Source: Microbacterium sufflavum
Lineage (GTDB): Bacteria > Actinomycetota > Actinomycetes > Actinomycetales > Microbacteriaceae
NCBI RefSeq assembly: GCF_023101165.1
Contig: NZ_CP078076.1
Coordinates: 3,038,001 to 3,102,000, forward strand
Length of the DNA stretch: 64,000 nucleotides
Direction: 5' to 3'
The translations under genes and the position numbers were made by a program. The notes below the pieces were generated by a model. The model was not told the origin of the DNA. It did not search any database and saw nothing but the letters and a program-made list of their open reading frames with translations. Shown here in pieces: positions 50,382 through 58,636 of this stretch (position 1 is the stretch's first letter; the number at the start of each line of letters is the position of its first letter).

Positions 50382-51611
50382 GCGGGCGGGCTGCCGCGCG
50401 AACGCCGTGAGCAGGCCCCCCACGAGCGACAGCACCGCGGCGGCGAGGAAGACGAGCCAGAAGCCGCCGACCAGCGCCACCAGCCCCGCCCCGAGCACCG
50501 GGCCGATCAGCTGACCGAGCGCCGCGGTGACGTTCACGATGCCGAGGTCGCGCGCGTGGTCCTGCTCGTCCGGCAGCAGGTCGGCCGCGAAGGCGAGTCC
50601 CACCGTGGAGAAGGCGCCGTAGCCGAGCCCCATGAGCGCCGCGGCGACCATCGTCATCTCGAACGTGGGCACCAGCACGATCGCCACGCCGGACGCCGCC
50701 TGCACCACGGTCGCGGCGACGGTGAGCGTGCGGCGCCGCCCCGTCCGGTCGGACACGAGGCCGGTGACCACAGATGCGAGCACCACGAACACCGTGTAGA
50801 CGACGATCAGCAGCAGCAGGTTGTCCTGGGCGGTCGCGTTCTCCTGCCGCAGCCCGTGCAGCAGGAAGAACAGGAACAGCGCGGTCCCGAGCGCGTTGCC
50901 GACGTTGGTCACCAGCCGACCGGACAGCATCCAGGCGAAGTCTCGGTCGCGCAGCGAGGCCAGCCGGGGGCGTCCGGCCTCCCGGGGACGCAGCGCCTCG
51001 GTCGTCGGCGGGTCGGGCAGCAGGAGCGCGGCCACCGACCCCGCAATCGCGATCACCGCGGCCAGGAGCAGGTAGCCCGACACGATGTCGAGTCCGAGGA
51101 GCACGACCAGCCCGACGCCGAGCACGATCCCGACCGCCTGGGCGGAGCCGACGGCGGCGGAGGCGGCCCCCCGCTGCGTGGTCGGAAGCTGATCCGCGAT
51201 CAGGGCGGTGAAGGCGGCCGACGACACCGCGACGCCGATCGAGACACCCACCCACCCGGCACCGACCGCCCAGGGTCCGGTCGCGAAACCGGTCAGCACC
51301 AGGCACAGGGCCGTCAGCCAGACACCACCCAGCGCCCACGGGCGTCGGCGGTGCCGTCCGGCGCGCGCGCGATCCGACAGGGCACCGGCGGCCGGACCGG
51401 CGACGATGCCCGCCAGTCCGCCCACCCCGAGCACGAGGCCGGAGGACACGACCCCGCGGATCCAGTCGTCCTCCGGGGTATCGAGCTGCAGCGGGAGGAG
51501 CAGCTGCACCGGGGTGAGCTGCACGGTCCAGATCGCCAGCCACGCCAGCGTGAACAGCGACATCCACCGCGCGCCGGCCCGGACGCGGTGCGTCGCCGGA
51601 GCCGCGGTCAT
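50376..51611 (-). CDS. MFS transporter
   Basis: 411 residues with 12 likely helices; the loop 2-3 motif reads GALSDRARAGRHRRRP and the equivalent in the second half GLVSDRTGRRRTL. It overlaps the upstream GH1 gene by 4 nt (ATGA), so a role in uptake or export of a beta-glucoside linked to that enzyme is likely, but the sequence resembles general drug and sugar MFS proteins and does not fix the substrate. Confidence 0.9.
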   Translation of the reverse strand: MTAAPATHRVRAGARWMSLFTLAWLAIWTVQLTPVQLLLPLQLDTPEDDWIRGVVSSGLVLGVGGLAGIVAGPAAGALSDRARAGRHRRRPWALGGVWLTALCLVLTGFATGPWAVGAGWVGVSIGVAVSSAAFTALIADQLPTTQRGAASAAVGSAQAVGIVLGVGLVVLLGLDIVSGYLLLAAVIAIAGSVAALLLPDPPTTEALRPREAGRPRLASLRDRDFAWMLSGRLVTNVGNALGTALFLFFLLHGLRQENATAQDNLLLLIVVYTVFVVLASVVTGLVSDRTGRRRTLTVAATVVQAASGVAIVLVPTFEMTMVAAALMGLGYGAFSTVGLAFAADLLPDEQDHARDLGIVNVTAALGQLIGPVLGAGLVALVGGFWLVFLAAAVLSLVGGLLTAFARQPARS

Positions 51612-52981
51612 CGCCGCGCCGCCGACGTCGTGGCACCGGTGCGGACGGAGGCGATCAGGTCGCGGTACCAGTCGTACGAGGCCTTCGGGGTGCACTCCCC
51701 CGTGGCGAAATCGACGTGCACCAGTCCGAAGCGCTGGGTGTAGCCGTCGGCCCACTCCCAGTTGTCCAGCAGCGACCACACCGTGTACTCCTCGACCGGT
51801 ACTCCGGCGTCGATGGCCTCGGCGACCGCGGCGATGTGCCCCGACAGGTAGGAGATCCGGTCGGCGTCGTCCACGCGGGCCGCCGTGTCGGGCTCGGGGA
51901 AGGAGGCACCGTTCTCACCGATGATCACGGGCGGCAGCTGCGGGTGCCGGGCGTGCAGGTCGACCAGCAGGTCGCGCAGGGCGGACGGCATGATCGGCCA
52001 CTCCTGTCCGAAACCCGTCACCGGCACACCGGGGGTCGGCACGATGTCGAACGGGATGGGTCCTCCGGCGGTGGATGCCGTCACGGTCGTGGGGTTGTAG
52101 AAGTTGACGCCGTAGAAGTCGATCGAGCCGCCGATCGCGGTCAGGTCGCCCTCCTCGACGGGCAGCGGCGGCAGCCCGAGCGCCTCGAGGTCGGGGTACG
52201 CGCCGTCGAGCAGCGGGGTGCTGAAGATCCGGTTGTGCAGAAGGTCGTAGACGAACGCCGCCTCGTGGTCCTCAGGCGCATCGTGCAGCGGGAGGACCCA
52301 GGTGTGGTTGTTGACCAGTCCCACCGCCGTAGCCCCCCGCGTGCGCAGCGCCGCCGCGGCCCGCGCGTGTGCCAGCAGCTGGTGGTGCGCGGTGGGCAGC
52401 GCGTCGAACAGCAGCTGCTTACCCGGCGCGAGGGCACCCACGGCATAGCCCTGGAGCGTCGTCATCGCCGGCTCGTTGAGGGTGTACCAGTGCGCGACGC
52501 GGTCGCCCAGGCGGTCGGCCACGATCGCCGCATACTCGCCGAATCGCTCGGCGGTGTCGCGCGCGAGCCACCCGCCCGTCTCCTCCACGGTGCTCGGCAT
52601 CTCCCAGTGGAACAGCGTGGGGAACGGCGTGACGCCGCGCTCCAGCAGCAGATCGACGAACCGGGAGTAGTGGTCGAGGGCTGCGGTGTTCCCGCGCCCA
52701 CGTCCGTCGGGCTGCACCCGCGCCCACGGGATCGAGAAGCGGTAGCGGTTGAGGCCGAGGGCGGAGGCGAGGTCGGCGTCACGCTCGGGATGGCGGTAGC
52801 TGTCGCAGGCGGGGTCGGCGGTGGAGCCGTCGACGATCGCGCCGGGAGCTTCGAGGTAGTCGTCCCAGATCGAGCGCCCTCCCCCGTCGGCGGAGCGCGA
52901 GCCCTCGATCTGGAGCGCCGAGGTCGCCGCAGACCAGCGGAGCCGGCCGAGCGCGGGGGAAGGAACGGAGGCGGGGGTCAT
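51608..52981 (-). CDS. glycoside hydrolase family 1 beta-glucosidase
   Basis: 457 residues, no signal peptide, so it acts on imported beta-glucosides. Acid/base Glu170 is in TLNEP and nucleophile Glu356 is in [18 protein letters not shown] near the N-terminus, [13 protein letters not shown] and [13 protein letters not shown] are further GH1 signatures. ATG 52981 has an AAGGAG site. Cotranscribed with the MFS gene. Specificity (glucose, galactose or 6-phospho sugars) is not certain; the lack of a PTS nearby favours unphosphorylated substrates. Confidence 0.94.
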   Translation of the reverse strand: MTPASVPSPALGRLRWSAATSALQIEGSRSADGGGRSIWDDYLEAPGAIVDGSTADPACDSYRHPERDADLASALGLNRYRFSIPWARVQPDGRGRGNTAALDHYSRFVDLLLERGVTPFPTLFHWEMPSTVEETGGWLARDTAERFGEYAAIVADRLGDRVAHWYTLNEPAMTTLQGYAVGALAPGKQLLFDALPTAHHQLLAHARAAAALRTRGATAVGLVNNHTWVLPLHDAPEDHEAAFVYDLLHNRIFSTPLLDGAYPDLEALGLPPLPVEEGDLTAIGGSIDFYGVNFYNPTTVTASTAGGPIPFDIVPTPGVPVTGFGQEWPIMPSALRDLLVDLHARHPQLPPVIIGENGASFPEPDTAARVDDADRISYLSGHIAAVAEAIDAGVPVEEYTVWSLLDNWEWADGYTQRFGLVHVDFATGECTPKASYDWYRDLIASVRTGATTSAARR

Positions 52982-53093
52982 GGGGCTCCTTGACGTCGTT
53001 GTCGGGTCAGGATGATTCTGCACCCGGTACCACTCCGAGCGCGACGCAGTTTCGCGGACGCGGCCTCGTTTCGCGCGATGCATCCGGGACTGG

Positions 53094-53099
53094 TAGAGT
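53094..53099 (+). promoter_or_regulatory. candidate -10 box of rpsT
   Basis: TAGAGT fits TANNNT and would give a leader of about 97 nt before the rpsT GTG. A leader of this size could host S20 autocontrol as known in other bacteria, but no structure was worked out. Confidence 0.45.
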
Positions 53100-53202
53100 T
53101 GACTCTTGGCTTGCGTGTGGGTTCTTCCCTCACGACCGCCGTGCAGCAGCCCTCTTCTGCTGCCGGCACTCCGAACAACTCCTGTACAGAAAGCGTCCAC
53201 AC

Positions 53203-53463
53203 GTGGCAAACATCAAGTCGCAGATCAAGCGCAACAAGACCAACGAGAAGGCTCACGAGCGCAACAAGGCCGTGAAGAGCGAGCTGAAGACTCTCGTCCG
53301 CCAGACCCGCGAGGCCGTCGCCGCCGGCGACAAGGCCGCCGCCGAGAAGGTCCTGAAGAAGGCCACGGTCAAGCTCGACAAGGCCGTCAGCAAGGGCGTG
53401 CTCCACAAGAACCAGGCGGCCAACCGCAAGTCGGCCATCGCCAAGAAGGTCGCCGCTCTCTGA
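53203..53463 (+). CDS. rpsT: 30S ribosomal protein S20
   Basis: A basic, Ala/Lys-rich 86-residue protein ([20 protein letters not shown] start, then helical bundle) that binds 16S rRNA in early 30S assembly. GTG 53203 gives the usual family length; an upstream open frame is discarded. Only a weak GAAAG lies in front, which fits S20 genes with inefficient starts used for autocontrol. Single gene with its own terminator; divergent from the GH1 gene. Confidence 0.97.
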   Translation: MANIKSQIKRNKTNEKAHERNKAVKSELKTLVRQTREAVAAGDKAAAEKVLKKATVKLDKAVSKGVLHKNQAANRKSAIAKKVAAL

Positions 53464-53478
53464 GCATCTGATCATCCG

Positions 53479-53512
53479 GAAGGCCCGTCTCCTCGCGAGG
53501 CGGGCCTTCTGT
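53479..53512 (+). terminator. rpsT terminator
   Basis: A 13-bp stem (53479-53491 with 53497-53509, one G-U) and CTCGC loop, 16 nt after rpsT. The following bases are only partly T. The next 160 bases to the end of holA (53513-53675) show nothing further. Confidence 0.8.
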
Positions 53513-53675
53513 CGTTCCCGGAACGCGTGAGGTCGACACGGGACAAGCGAGGGGCCGGGAACATGCCTCCATCGCGGAGGCGGCGCGCAGCGGCACACGC
53601 TCGCGCCGGGACTGCGCGCCGGCGACGCGCTCTTCACGGGTGGCGGGCCGCTGCCAGGCTGCGGGCTCCGCGCGC

Positions 53676-54713
53676 TCAGCCGCCGAAGGGCTCCCGCGTG
53701 GCGATGACCGTGACCATGCGCTCGAGCGCGAAGATCGGGTCGCGGGCGGCCCCCTTCACCTCGGCGTCGGCGCGGGCGGTGGCCTGGATCGCCATCCCGA
53801 GCGACCGCTCGTTCCAGCCCGCGAGGTCGCGGCGGGCGCGGTCGACCTGCCAGTCCTTCATCCCGAGGCGCTGCGCGAGCTGACGGCTCGGCTCCCGATT
53901 CCCGGCGACCCGCGCCATCGTGCGCAGCTTCATGGCGAACGCCGCGACCATGGGCACCGGATCCGCTCCGGAGGCCAGGGCGTGCCGCAGCGACACCAGG
54001 GCCTCGCCGTAGCGCCCGGCGATCGCCGTGTCGGCGACGACGAACGCCGACACCTCGACGCGGCCGCCGTAGTACTTGGTGACGACCTCTTCCGTGACGT
54101 CGCCCTCGACGTCGCCGATCAGCTGCTGGCAGGCGGCGGCGAGCTCGGTGAGGTCATCGGCGAACGCGGAGACCAGGGCTCGCAGGGCCGGGGGCGCGAT
54201 GCGCTTCTTGGCGGCCGCGAACTCCCCCGCCGCGAAGTCGACCCTGTCGCCGTCTCGCTTGATCGCCGGGCAGGGGATCTCGATGCCCCCGCCCGTACCG
54301 GCACGCAGGGCGTCGAGCAGCTTCTTGCCACGAACGCTCGCGCCCGTGTGACGGAGCACGACCGTGGCGCCCTCCTGCGGTTGCTCGAGATAGGACACGG
54401 CCTCCTGCAGGAACGCGTCGGAGCACTTCTCGACGCCTGAGACCCGCACCAGGCGCGGCTCACCGAACAGGGAGGGCGACGTGAGGGCCAGGAGCGTGCC
54501 CGGGGCGTAGTCGTCGGCGCGGACGTCGCTGACCTCGAGGGCCGGATCCTCGGCGCGCAGATAGTCGCGGACACCGGCGATCGCACGCTCGGCGCAGACC
54601 TCTTCCGGACCGGAGACGAGCACGATCGGGGCGGGACGGGGCTCGCGCCACGACACCTGCGGGATCTTCGCGGGCTTCGCGCCACCGCGGGCGGGAGGAC
54701 GGGACGCTGCCAT
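53676..54713 (-). CDS. holA: DNA polymerase III delta subunit
   Basis: Clamp-loader subunit, 345 residues. VLVSGPEEVCAERAIAGVRDYL is the degenerate nucleotide-binding start, followed by FGEPRLVRVSGVEKCSDAFLQ and the C-terminal collar region (RQLAQRLGMKDWQVDRARRDL). ATG 54713 lies 6 nt after TAGGCT, whose TAG is also the stop codon of comEC. Known neighbours in actinobacteria are comEC upstream and rpsT. Confidence 0.94.
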   Translation of the reverse strand: MAASRPPARGGAKPAKIPQVSWREPRPAPIVLVSGPEEVCAERAIAGVRDYLRAEDPALEVSDVRADDYAPGTLLALTSPSLFGEPRLVRVSGVEKCSDAFLQEAVSYLEQPQEGATVVLRHTGASVRGKKLLDALRAGTGGGIEIPCPAIKRDGDRVDFAAGEFAAAKKRIAPPALRALVSAFADDLTELAAACQQLIGDVEGDVTEEVVTKYYGGRVEVSAFVVADTAIAGRYGEALVSLRHALASGADPVPMVAAFAMKLRTMARVAGNREPSRQLAQRLGMKDWQVDRARRDLAGWNERSLGMAIQATARADAEVKGAARDPIFALERMVTVIATREPFGG

Positions 54714-54719
54714 AACCCC

Positions 54720-54725
54720 AGCCTA
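54720..54725 (-). promoter_or_regulatory. -10 box of holA overlapping the comEC stop
   Basis: TAGGCT on the minus strand, 6 nt before ATG 54713. Its first three bases are the TAG stop of comEC (54725-54723). Confidence 0.6.
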
Positions 54726-57122
54726 CCGGCGGCGTCCGACACCGCGATCGGACGAGCGCTGCCGCTGGTTCGGCGCAGACCTGCACGATGTCCCGCTGCC
54801 GCGGCGACGACCTCGACGCTCGGGGGTCGTCTCGCTCCACATCGCCAGAGCGCCGTGACGCAGCCCGAGCAGGATGCGTCCGCGCTCGTCGGTCCGATAC
54901 ACCTGGGCCCCCAGCGCGCCCAGCAGGTCGAGCGTCTCACGGCGCGGGTGCCCGTAGTCGTTGTCGGCACCCACGCTGATGAGCGCGACCACGGGTGAGA
55001 GCGCCTGGTAGAGCCCGGGGTCCTGATCGGCGCTGCCGTGGTGGGCGACCTTCACCACCGCGTACGGGCCGAGGCGCTCCGAACGCTGGAGCAGCCGCTG
55101 CGCAGGGGCCGACAGATCGGCGAGGAAGAGCGAGCGAGGCACCTCTCCCCCGCTGAACTCCATCACGACGCCGAGGTCGTTGCCCGCGGGGAACGCCGTC
55201 GTATCGCGAACGGGCCACCGCACGCGCCAGGTCGCCCCGCCCAGGGTTCCCCTGAGCCCCGCGGACGCCTGCTCGACCTGTGCTCCCCCGGCCGCGAGCG
55301 AGGCGAGGGTCCGCTCGTCGTCCGCGTCGGCGGTCGGCCCGTGCAGCACCGCGGACACCCGGCCCCGCACGGCCTCGACGCCGCCGGCATGGTCCAGGTC
55401 GAAGTGGGTGAGCACGAGCAGGTCGAGTCGGTCGATGCCGAGCGAGCGCAGGCAGTCGCGAAGAGGTTCCGGCGCCGGACCGGTGTCGATCAGAGCCACG
55501 GCGCCCTCGGATCGGACGAGCAGCGCGTCGCCCTGACCCACGTCGCACGCGGCGATCGACCAGGCGTCCGGGGTCGCGGCCGTCGCGAGGGGCCCGCCGA
55601 GAAGGGCCTGCGCCCCGGCGAGGGAGCCGGCGACCACGAGCACCGTCACGGCGCCACCGCGCAGCACGGCGCCGCCGCGCACGCGCCACCGCGGACCACG
55701 GCTCCCGCCCTCCAGGCACACGACCGCGACCGCGGCGCCGAGCCCGGCGACCAGTGCCGCGCTGCCGATCCCTGCGGGCAGCAGGATGGTCGCACCGGGC
55801 AGGTCCGCGGTCACCTGGGCGGTCGTCGCGATCCAGGTCGCGGGCAGCCACGCGGTGGCGGCCAGGAGGTCGGCGACCGCGGGCACGGGCCCCGCGAGGC
55901 AGGCGAGCAGCCCGACCACGGTCGCGACCGGTGCCGCGGGTTCCGCGATCAGGTTCGCCGCCACGCCGATGAGCGACTGCTGTTCCGCGAACAGCGCGAT
56001 GATGGGGCCGCACGCGAGCTGCGCCGAGAGCGGGACCGCGATCGCCAGCGCGACCGGGCCCGGCATCCACCGTCGCAATCCGCGTGACAACGGCGGTGCG
56101 AGCAGGATGAGTGCGCCCGTCGCGACGGCCGACAGCGCGAAGCCGGGCGTCGCGGCGAGCCACGGATCGGACACCAGGATCATGATCGTCGACAGGGCGA
56201 GCACGCCTGCACCGGCGCTCGGTCGTCCCAGGAGCACGGACAGCATCCCCGCGCCCGCCATCACCGCGGCGCGCACCACGCTCGGCTCCGGCGTGACCAG
56301 CACCACGAAGCCGGAGAGCGCCGTGGCCGCGAGCACCACCCGCAGCGCCCGGCCGCCACCGCACAGCGCCGTGAGCCCGAAGACCGCCGCCACCACGATC
56401 GCGCAGTTCGCCCCGCTGACGGCCGTGAGGTGACTGAGACCGCTCGAACGCATGTCTTCGTCCAGGTCGGAGCCCACCGCCCTGGTGTCCCCCACGGCGA
56501 GTCCCGGCAGGAGCGCGCCGCCCGGCTCGGGCAGCCGCAGCGCGCGGTCGACGAAGGCGCGGCGCGCCGTGGCGGCCACGCCGAACACCCCGGACGTGGG
56601 CTGCACGACCTCCGTGGTCGTGGCGTAGAGCACCAGCACCGCGCGCTCCCCCGCCTCTGTCGCCGAGGTCTCCCCCACGACGCGGAGCCGAGCGCCGAGG
56701 TCGATGCCGTCGGCTGTCGCGGTCCCGATCCGCACCGGCACCGCGACCGGGCGCGCCCGACCCGGCGGACCGAGGCTCTGCGTGGTCGCCTCGACCCAGA
56801 GCCGCCCGTCCTGACCGGTGGACGCGGACGACGTGACCTCGACCACCGCTTCGACCACGCGGCCGCCCTGTCCCGCGGCGGCTTCGCGCGACGGAAGGGC
56901 GTACCCCACGGACAGCGCCGTGGCCGCGGCCGCCGCGAGCATCAGGAGGACCAGCCCCGCGCCGTGCCTCCCCCGCGCGAGCAGCACCAGCAGGACGACG
57001 CCCGCCGCGACGCCGCACACGAGCGCACAGGCCGCCGCGAGACCGGGCTGGAACACGCAGACGAGCGCCGCCGCCCACACCGCGAGGGCAACCGGCACGA
57101 GCCGGAGATCGCGGGACTTCAC
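54723..57122 (-). CDS. comEC: ComEC/Rec2 family competence protein
   Basis: 799 residues: N-terminal membrane region, the competence domain with about ten helices (SHLTAVSGANCAIVVA and PSVVRAAVMAGAGML), and a C-terminal metallo-beta-lactamase domain with DVGQGDALLV, THFDLDHAGG and KVAHHGSADQD. Forms the inner-membrane DNA uptake channel in competent bacteria. GTG 57122 overlaps the comEA stop by 4 nt. Competence in Microbacteriaceae is poorly documented. Confidence 0.94.
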   Translation of the reverse strand: MKSRDLRLVPVALAVWAAALVCVFQPGLAAACALVCGVAAGVVLLVLLARGRHGAGLVLLMLAAAAATALSVGYALPSREAAAGQGGRVVEAVVEVTSSASTGQDGRLWVEATTQSLGPPGRARPVAVPVRIGTATADGIDLGARLRVVGETSATEAGERAVLVLYATTTEVVQPTSGVFGVAATARRAFVDRALRLPEPGGALLPGLAVGDTRAVGSDLDEDMRSSGLSHLTAVSGANCAIVVAAVFGLTALCGGGRALRVVLAATALSGFVVLVTPEPSVVRAAVMAGAGMLSVLLGRPSAGAGVLALSTIMILVSDPWLAATPGFALSAVATGALILLAPPLSRGLRRWMPGPVALAIAVPLSAQLACGPIIALFAEQQSLIGVAANLIAEPAAPVATVVGLLACLAGPVPAVADLLAATAWLPATWIATTAQVTADLPGATILLPAGIGSAALVAGLGAAVAVVCLEGGSRGPRWRVRGGAVLRGGAVTVLVVAGSLAGAQALLGGPLATAATPDAWSIAACDVGQGDALLVRSEGAVALIDTGPAPEPLRDCLRSLGIDRLDLLVLTHFDLDHAGGVEAVRGRVSAVLHGPTADADDERTLASLAAGGAQVEQASAGLRGTLGGATWRVRWPVRDTTAFPAGNDLGVVMEFSGGEVPRSLFLADLSAPAQRLLQRSERLGPYAVVKVAHHGSADQDPGLYQALSPVVALISVGADNDYGHPRRETLDLLGALGAQVYRTDERGRILLGLRHGALAMWSETTPERRGRRRGSGTSCRSAPNQRQRSSDRGVGRRR

Positions 57123-57718
57123 ACCCGTACCCCGTCGCGCAATCCCGCGAGCAGCTTCTCCCCGATGCCCGGCACGCCGAGGAGGTCGTCCACCGACTGG
57201 AAGCGTCCGTTCTCCTCCCGCCACGCGATGATGCGTGCAGCCAGGGCGGGACCGATCCGCGGCAGCGTCTCCAGCGCGGCCTGGTCGGCCGCGTTGAGGT
57301 CAATCCGCGCGTCCGTGGGTGCCGCGGCAGGAGAACCGGCGCCCGACCCGCCGACCACGGGCACCAGGATCTGCTCGCCGTCCTCGACCCGGCGGGCGAG
57401 GTTGATCGCGGCGAGGTCGGCGTCGACCGTCGTACCACCCGCAGCCGCCACCGCATCGACCAGCCGCGCATCACCGCTGACGACGTACAGTCCCGGCCGC
57501 TCGACCGCGCCGAGCACGTGCACGTACAGCACGTCGGACGACGGCGCGGCCGTCGCGCGGTCGCCCACCGGGAAGGACTCCGCCGGAGCGCCCTGGCCGC
57601 GCAGGATGCCCAGACCCACCGCGGCCGACAGCACGACAAGCGCCAGCGCCACCGCGGCGCCGACACCGAGCCGCAGTCGTCGCTGCCGGGGTACGGGTGT
57701 CGGTGCGGGAGGAGTCAC
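57119..57718 (-). CDS. comEA: ComEA-type helix-hairpin-helix DNA-binding protein
   Basis: 199 residues: short N-terminus, one membrane anchor (about 16-39), a SLBB-like domain (VLYVHVLGAVERPGLYVV), a linker and two C-terminal helix-hairpin-helix motifs (IDLNAADQAALETLPRIGP and SVDDLLGVPGIGEKLL). Binds double-stranded DNA outside the membrane for ComEC. GTG 57718 lies 6 nt after TACCGT, so a leaderless start. First gene of comEA-comEC. Confidence 0.94.
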   Translation of the reverse strand: MTPPAPTPVPRQRRLRLGVGAAVALALVVLSAAVGLGILRGQGAPAESFPVGDRATAAPSSDVLYVHVLGAVERPGLYVVSGDARLVDAVAAAGGTTVDADLAAINLARRVEDGEQILVPVVGGSGAGSPAAAPTDARIDLNAADQAALETLPRIGPALAARIIAWREENGRFQSVDDLLGVPGIGEKLLAGLRDGVRV

Positions 57719-57724
57719 CCCGTC

Positions 57725-57730
57725 ACGGTA
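57725..57730 (-). promoter_or_regulatory. -10 box of comEA-comEC (leaderless)
   Basis: TACCGT on the minus strand, 6 nt before GTG 57718. The 215-nt gap to the divergent kinase-like gene has no other element I can support, apart from CAGACT (57922-57927) before that gene. Confidence 0.55.
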
Positions 57731-57933
57731 GGTCTCCGCAGACCCCCCGCGACCACGGAGAACCGCCGGTCGTGGACAACAGCGGCGCCCGGTCCGCCGT
57801 GCAGAGCCGGAGGCGGGGCGATCGGAGCCGAGCTCGCTCCGACGCCGCCAGGCCGGCAGCACGCGGGAGCCGGCGCCCGGGCACGCCGCTCTCTCTTCCG
57901 ATGCGTGCCCGCCGCGTGACGCAGACTGGACCG

Positions 57934-58611
57934 GTGACCGACATCGTCGACGACCTGCCCCCGGAGGCCTCTCATCGCGACGCTGAGCGCGCTTTCCGCG
58001 AGGCGGGCTGGACGCCGAGCGGCGCGGGCGACTGGGCCCTCGCCCTGCGCTCACCCGACGGCGTCGCCGCGGTGCGCATCAGCCCGTTCGATCCGGTCGG
58101 ACCGTACACGGCCGCGCTATATCGCGAAGCCGCGCACACCGGTCAAGTACCGCGACTGTTCGCGCACCGCCGACTCGCGGGCGGCGGCGATCTGCAGGTG
58201 ATGGAGTGGCTCCACGCGGTCGACGAGAAGGACGCGGTCGCCTTCCACACCGCCATCGCCGAACGCGCACCGCACGTCGCCGAGCTCGTCGACGTCGTGC
58301 GCCGCATCCATGCCAGGGCAGCGCGGGCGCTGCCCTGGTGCGGCCCCCTCGATCAGAACCCGTCCAACATCATGCGCGGCAGCGACGGGCGTCTCGTCGC
58401 GTGCGATCTGTACTACGCGGACGGTCCGGCTCTGTATGCGATGGCCGGCTCCGATCCGACCCGGTTCGTGACGCTCCTGCCGGAGTCCGAGCGCCGCTAC
58501 CTGACCGAGATCCCGCTCGCGGAGTCCGGCCCGTGGGACGAGGCGTCTCGCGCGGCGATGCGCCGGGGCATCGCCGTCGCGGACGCCGCGCGCGCCGACC
58601 GGGACGCGTGA
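57934..58611 (+). CDS. small protein-kinase-fold (APH-like) protein, function unknown
   Basis: A 225-residue protein. LDQNPSNIMRGSDGRLVACDLYY resembles the catalytic loop (Asp and Asn) and metal-binding Asp of aminoglycoside phosphotransferase and lipopolysaccharide-kinase-like folds, and an N-terminal GDWALALRSPDGVAAVRI stretch could be the nucleotide lobe. The usual HxD reads PLD. It is shorter than typical APH proteins. GTG 57934 lies 6 nt after CAGACT. Divergent from comEA; substrate unknown. Confidence 0.72.
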   Translation: MTDIVDDLPPEASHRDAERAFREAGWTPSGAGDWALALRSPDGVAAVRISPFDPVGPYTAALYREAAHTGQVPRLFAHRRLAGGGDLQVMEWLHAVDEKDAVAFHTAIAERAPHVAELVDVVRRIHARAARALPWCGPLDQNPSNIMRGSDGRLVACDLYYADGPALYAMAGSDPTRFVTLLPESERRYLTEIPLAESGPWDEASRAAMRRGIAVADAARADRDA

Positions 58612-58636
58612 CCGCGGCTCCGGAGGTCGCGACGGA

